A stretch of 64,000 nucleotides of DNA from Kaistella pullorum. GTDB taxonomy: Bacteria; Bacteroidota; Bacteroidia; Flavobacteriales; Weeksellaceae. Below the pieces are notes generated by a model, which had not been told where the DNA came from, did no database searches, and saw nothing but the letters and a program-made list of their open reading frames with translations. Made by a program: the position numbers and the translations under genes. The stretch spans positions 552,374 to 616,373 of the forward strand of contig NZ_JACSPS010000001.1 of NCBI RefSeq assembly GCF_014837035.1. Reading direction: 5' to 3'. Of this stretch, positions 62,880-64,000 are shown piece by piece (position 1 is the first letter of the stretch; every line of letters begins with the position of its first letter).

Positions 62880-64000
62880 TCACGCCTTCAGCGCAGCGAT
62901 TTCGTCCCTCAATTTAGCTGCTTTTATAAAATCAAGATTCCGCGCAGCCGCTTCCATTGCTTTTTGTTTTTCTGCAATCAGAACGGTGGCATCTTTGCCA
63001 AAATTGGCTTTATCTTCGGCAACCTGTTTAAGGATTTCCTTTTGCGTGTATTTAGGATCCGGAAAATCTTTGCTGCGGCCAACCAAAACTTCGGAAATTT
63101 TCTTGTTTAAAGAGGTCGGAACCAATCCGTTCTTCTCATTATACTCCATCTGTTTCTGACGTCTGTAGTTGGTTTCATCAATCGCGCGCTGCATGGAACC
63201 GGTCATTTTATCAGCGTAAAGTATGGCTTTTCCGTTCACATTTCTTGCCGCACGCCCAATCGTTTGAACTAATGAGCGGCGTGAACGCAACATTCCTTCC
63301 TTATCAGCATCCAAAATCGCAACCAGTGAAACTTCAGGTAAATCGAGACCCTCACGGAGAAGGTTGACGCCCACCAACACATCAAAAAGCCCTACACGAA
63401 GATCCTGCATAATCTGGATTCGCTCCAGCGTTTCCACATCGGAGTGAATGTATCTCGTGCGGATGCCAAACCGTGTGAAATATTTGGTCAGTTCCTCGGC
63501 CATTTTTTTGGTTAAAGTGGTCACCAAAACCCTTTCGTCCAGTTCCGTACGCTTTTGGATCTCCTCGATGAGGTCATCAATCTGATTGATCGTCGGTCTG
63601 ATGTCGATAACGGGATCCAAAAGTCCGGTCGGCCGTATGATCTGTTCTACATATTCGCCGCCACTTTTTTCAAGTTCATAGTCTGCCGGCGTGGCTGAGA
63701 CATAAATCACCTGATTTTGCATCGCCTCAAACTCCTCAAATTTCAGCGGACGGTTATCCATGGCGGCGGGAAGCCGGAAACCGTGTTCTACCAACACTTC
63801 TTTACGGCTGCGGTCTCCGCCGTACATTGCGTGGACCTGCGGCACCGTAACGTGACTTTCATCAATCACCATTAGGAAATCCTTCGGAAAATAATCTAAC
63901 AAACAGAAAGGTCTGGTACCGGGCAATCTGCGGTCAAAATAACGCGAATAGTTTTCAATTCCGCTGCAGTAGCCGAGTTCTTTCATCATTTCGAGGTCAA
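62880..64000 (-). CDS. uvrB: excinuclease ABC subunit B, C-terminal part (runs off the window)
   Basis: The helicase-like subunit of nucleotide excision repair. The visible C-terminal ~373 residues contain the [14 protein letters not shown] (DEAD-like Walker B) region, [34 protein letters not shown] near the helicase domain and [23 protein letters not shown], plus the terminal UVR domain that binds UvrC ([20 protein letters not shown]). The true start lies beyond position 64000; no ATG inside the window should be taken as the start. Confidence 0.97.
   Translation of the reverse strand, partial: DLEMMKELGYCSGIENYSRYFDRRLPGTRPFCLLDYFPKDFLMVIDESHVTVPQVHAMYGGDRSRKEVLVEHGFRLPAAMDNRPLKFEEFEAMQNQVIYVSATPADYELEKSGGEYVEQIIRPTGLLDPVIDIRPTINQIDDLIEEIQKRTELDERVLVTTLTKKMAEELTKYFTRFGIRTRYIHSDVETLERIQIMQDLRVGLFDVLVGVNLLREGLDLPEVSLVAILDADKEGMLRSRRSLVQTIGRAARNVNGKAILYADKMTGSMQRAIDETNYRRQKQMEYNEKNGLVPTSLNKKISEVLVGRSKDFPDPKYTQKEILKQVAEDKANFGKDATVLIAEKQKAMEAAARNLDFIKAAKLRDEIAALKA

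Noticed and set aside
1-64000. CRISPR arrays, tRNA/rRNA genes, prophage or transposon genes
   Set aside because: No regularly spaced repeats, cloverleaf sequences or integrase/transposase-like proteins were seen on either strand.

Overview
The window is a stretch of chromosomal core genome from a Chryseobacterium-like member of the Flavobacteriia (Bacteroidota). The assignment rests on a MurF-alanine racemase fusion, two GLPGLI-family secreted proteins, a SprE/PorW-like gliding and type IX secretion lipoprotein, an SpmA-SpmB fusion, frequent TAnnTTTG promoter boxes and the general lack of Shine-Dalgarno sequences. Coding density is high. I see no tRNA or rRNA gene, CRISPR array, prophage, transposase or integrase. 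Both ends cut genes: a MurC-like ligase on the left and uvrB on the right.

Layout. 1-9.9 kb: MurC-like ligase (partial), an acidic conserved protein, then a tight forward run of tdk, murF-alr, a patatin/beta-barrel protein, ybeY, mnmG and a methyltransferase. mnmG is bracketed by two perfect 16-bp parS palindromes, which suggests the segment lies near the replication origin. 10-20.6 kb: pgk, a 690-bp intergenic region with a GC-rich repeat and a possible gene remnant, rpiB, rnr, a LysE-type exporter, LD-carboxypeptidase, YraN, an SDR enzyme, tsaB, and convergent sprE. 20.6-28.2 kb: maf-kdsC-DUF2520 operon (minus), an ECF sigma module with a membrane partner and a Spy-like periplasmic protein, lepA flanked by two repeat elements, and an M14 peptidase. 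28.2-34.4 kb: a cupin/JmjC protein, an outer-membrane barrel gene with a GLPGLI gene, DinB, and a second GLPGLI gene; the two GLPGLI transcription units share an upstream motif. 34.4-42.7 kb: feoA-feoB-Cys-rich membrane protein, glmM, a TPR protein, clpC. 42.7-51.7 kb: small membrane protein, GT4, sufE, GT9, a GDP-mannose pyrophosphorylase, SprT-like, TolC-like, DUF6483-like, SpmAB fusion, PA0069-type radical SAM. 51.8-64 kb: small membrane protein, prolyl oligopeptidase, mutL, rhomboid, EEP hydrolase, lipoprotein, pabC-like/pabB-like pair, two tandem paralogous membrane proteins, AI-2E family transporter, DUF3820, uvrB.

The genes mostly serve housekeeping: cell wall (murF-alr, LD-carboxypeptidase, glmM), tRNA and ribosome function (mnmG, tsaB, ybeY, rnr, lepA), iron uptake (feoAB), surface glycans (GTs, ManC, KdsC), repair (mutL, uvrB) and protein quality control (clpC, rhomboid, peptidases). 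I do not see a clear new multi-gene system. The best leads are the paired parS sites, the shared ECF-promoter-like element of the GLPGLI units, a MutL without a recognisable endonuclease motif, a divergent MurC-like ligase, dispersed GC-rich repeats, and a divergent pair of nearly leaderless promoters.
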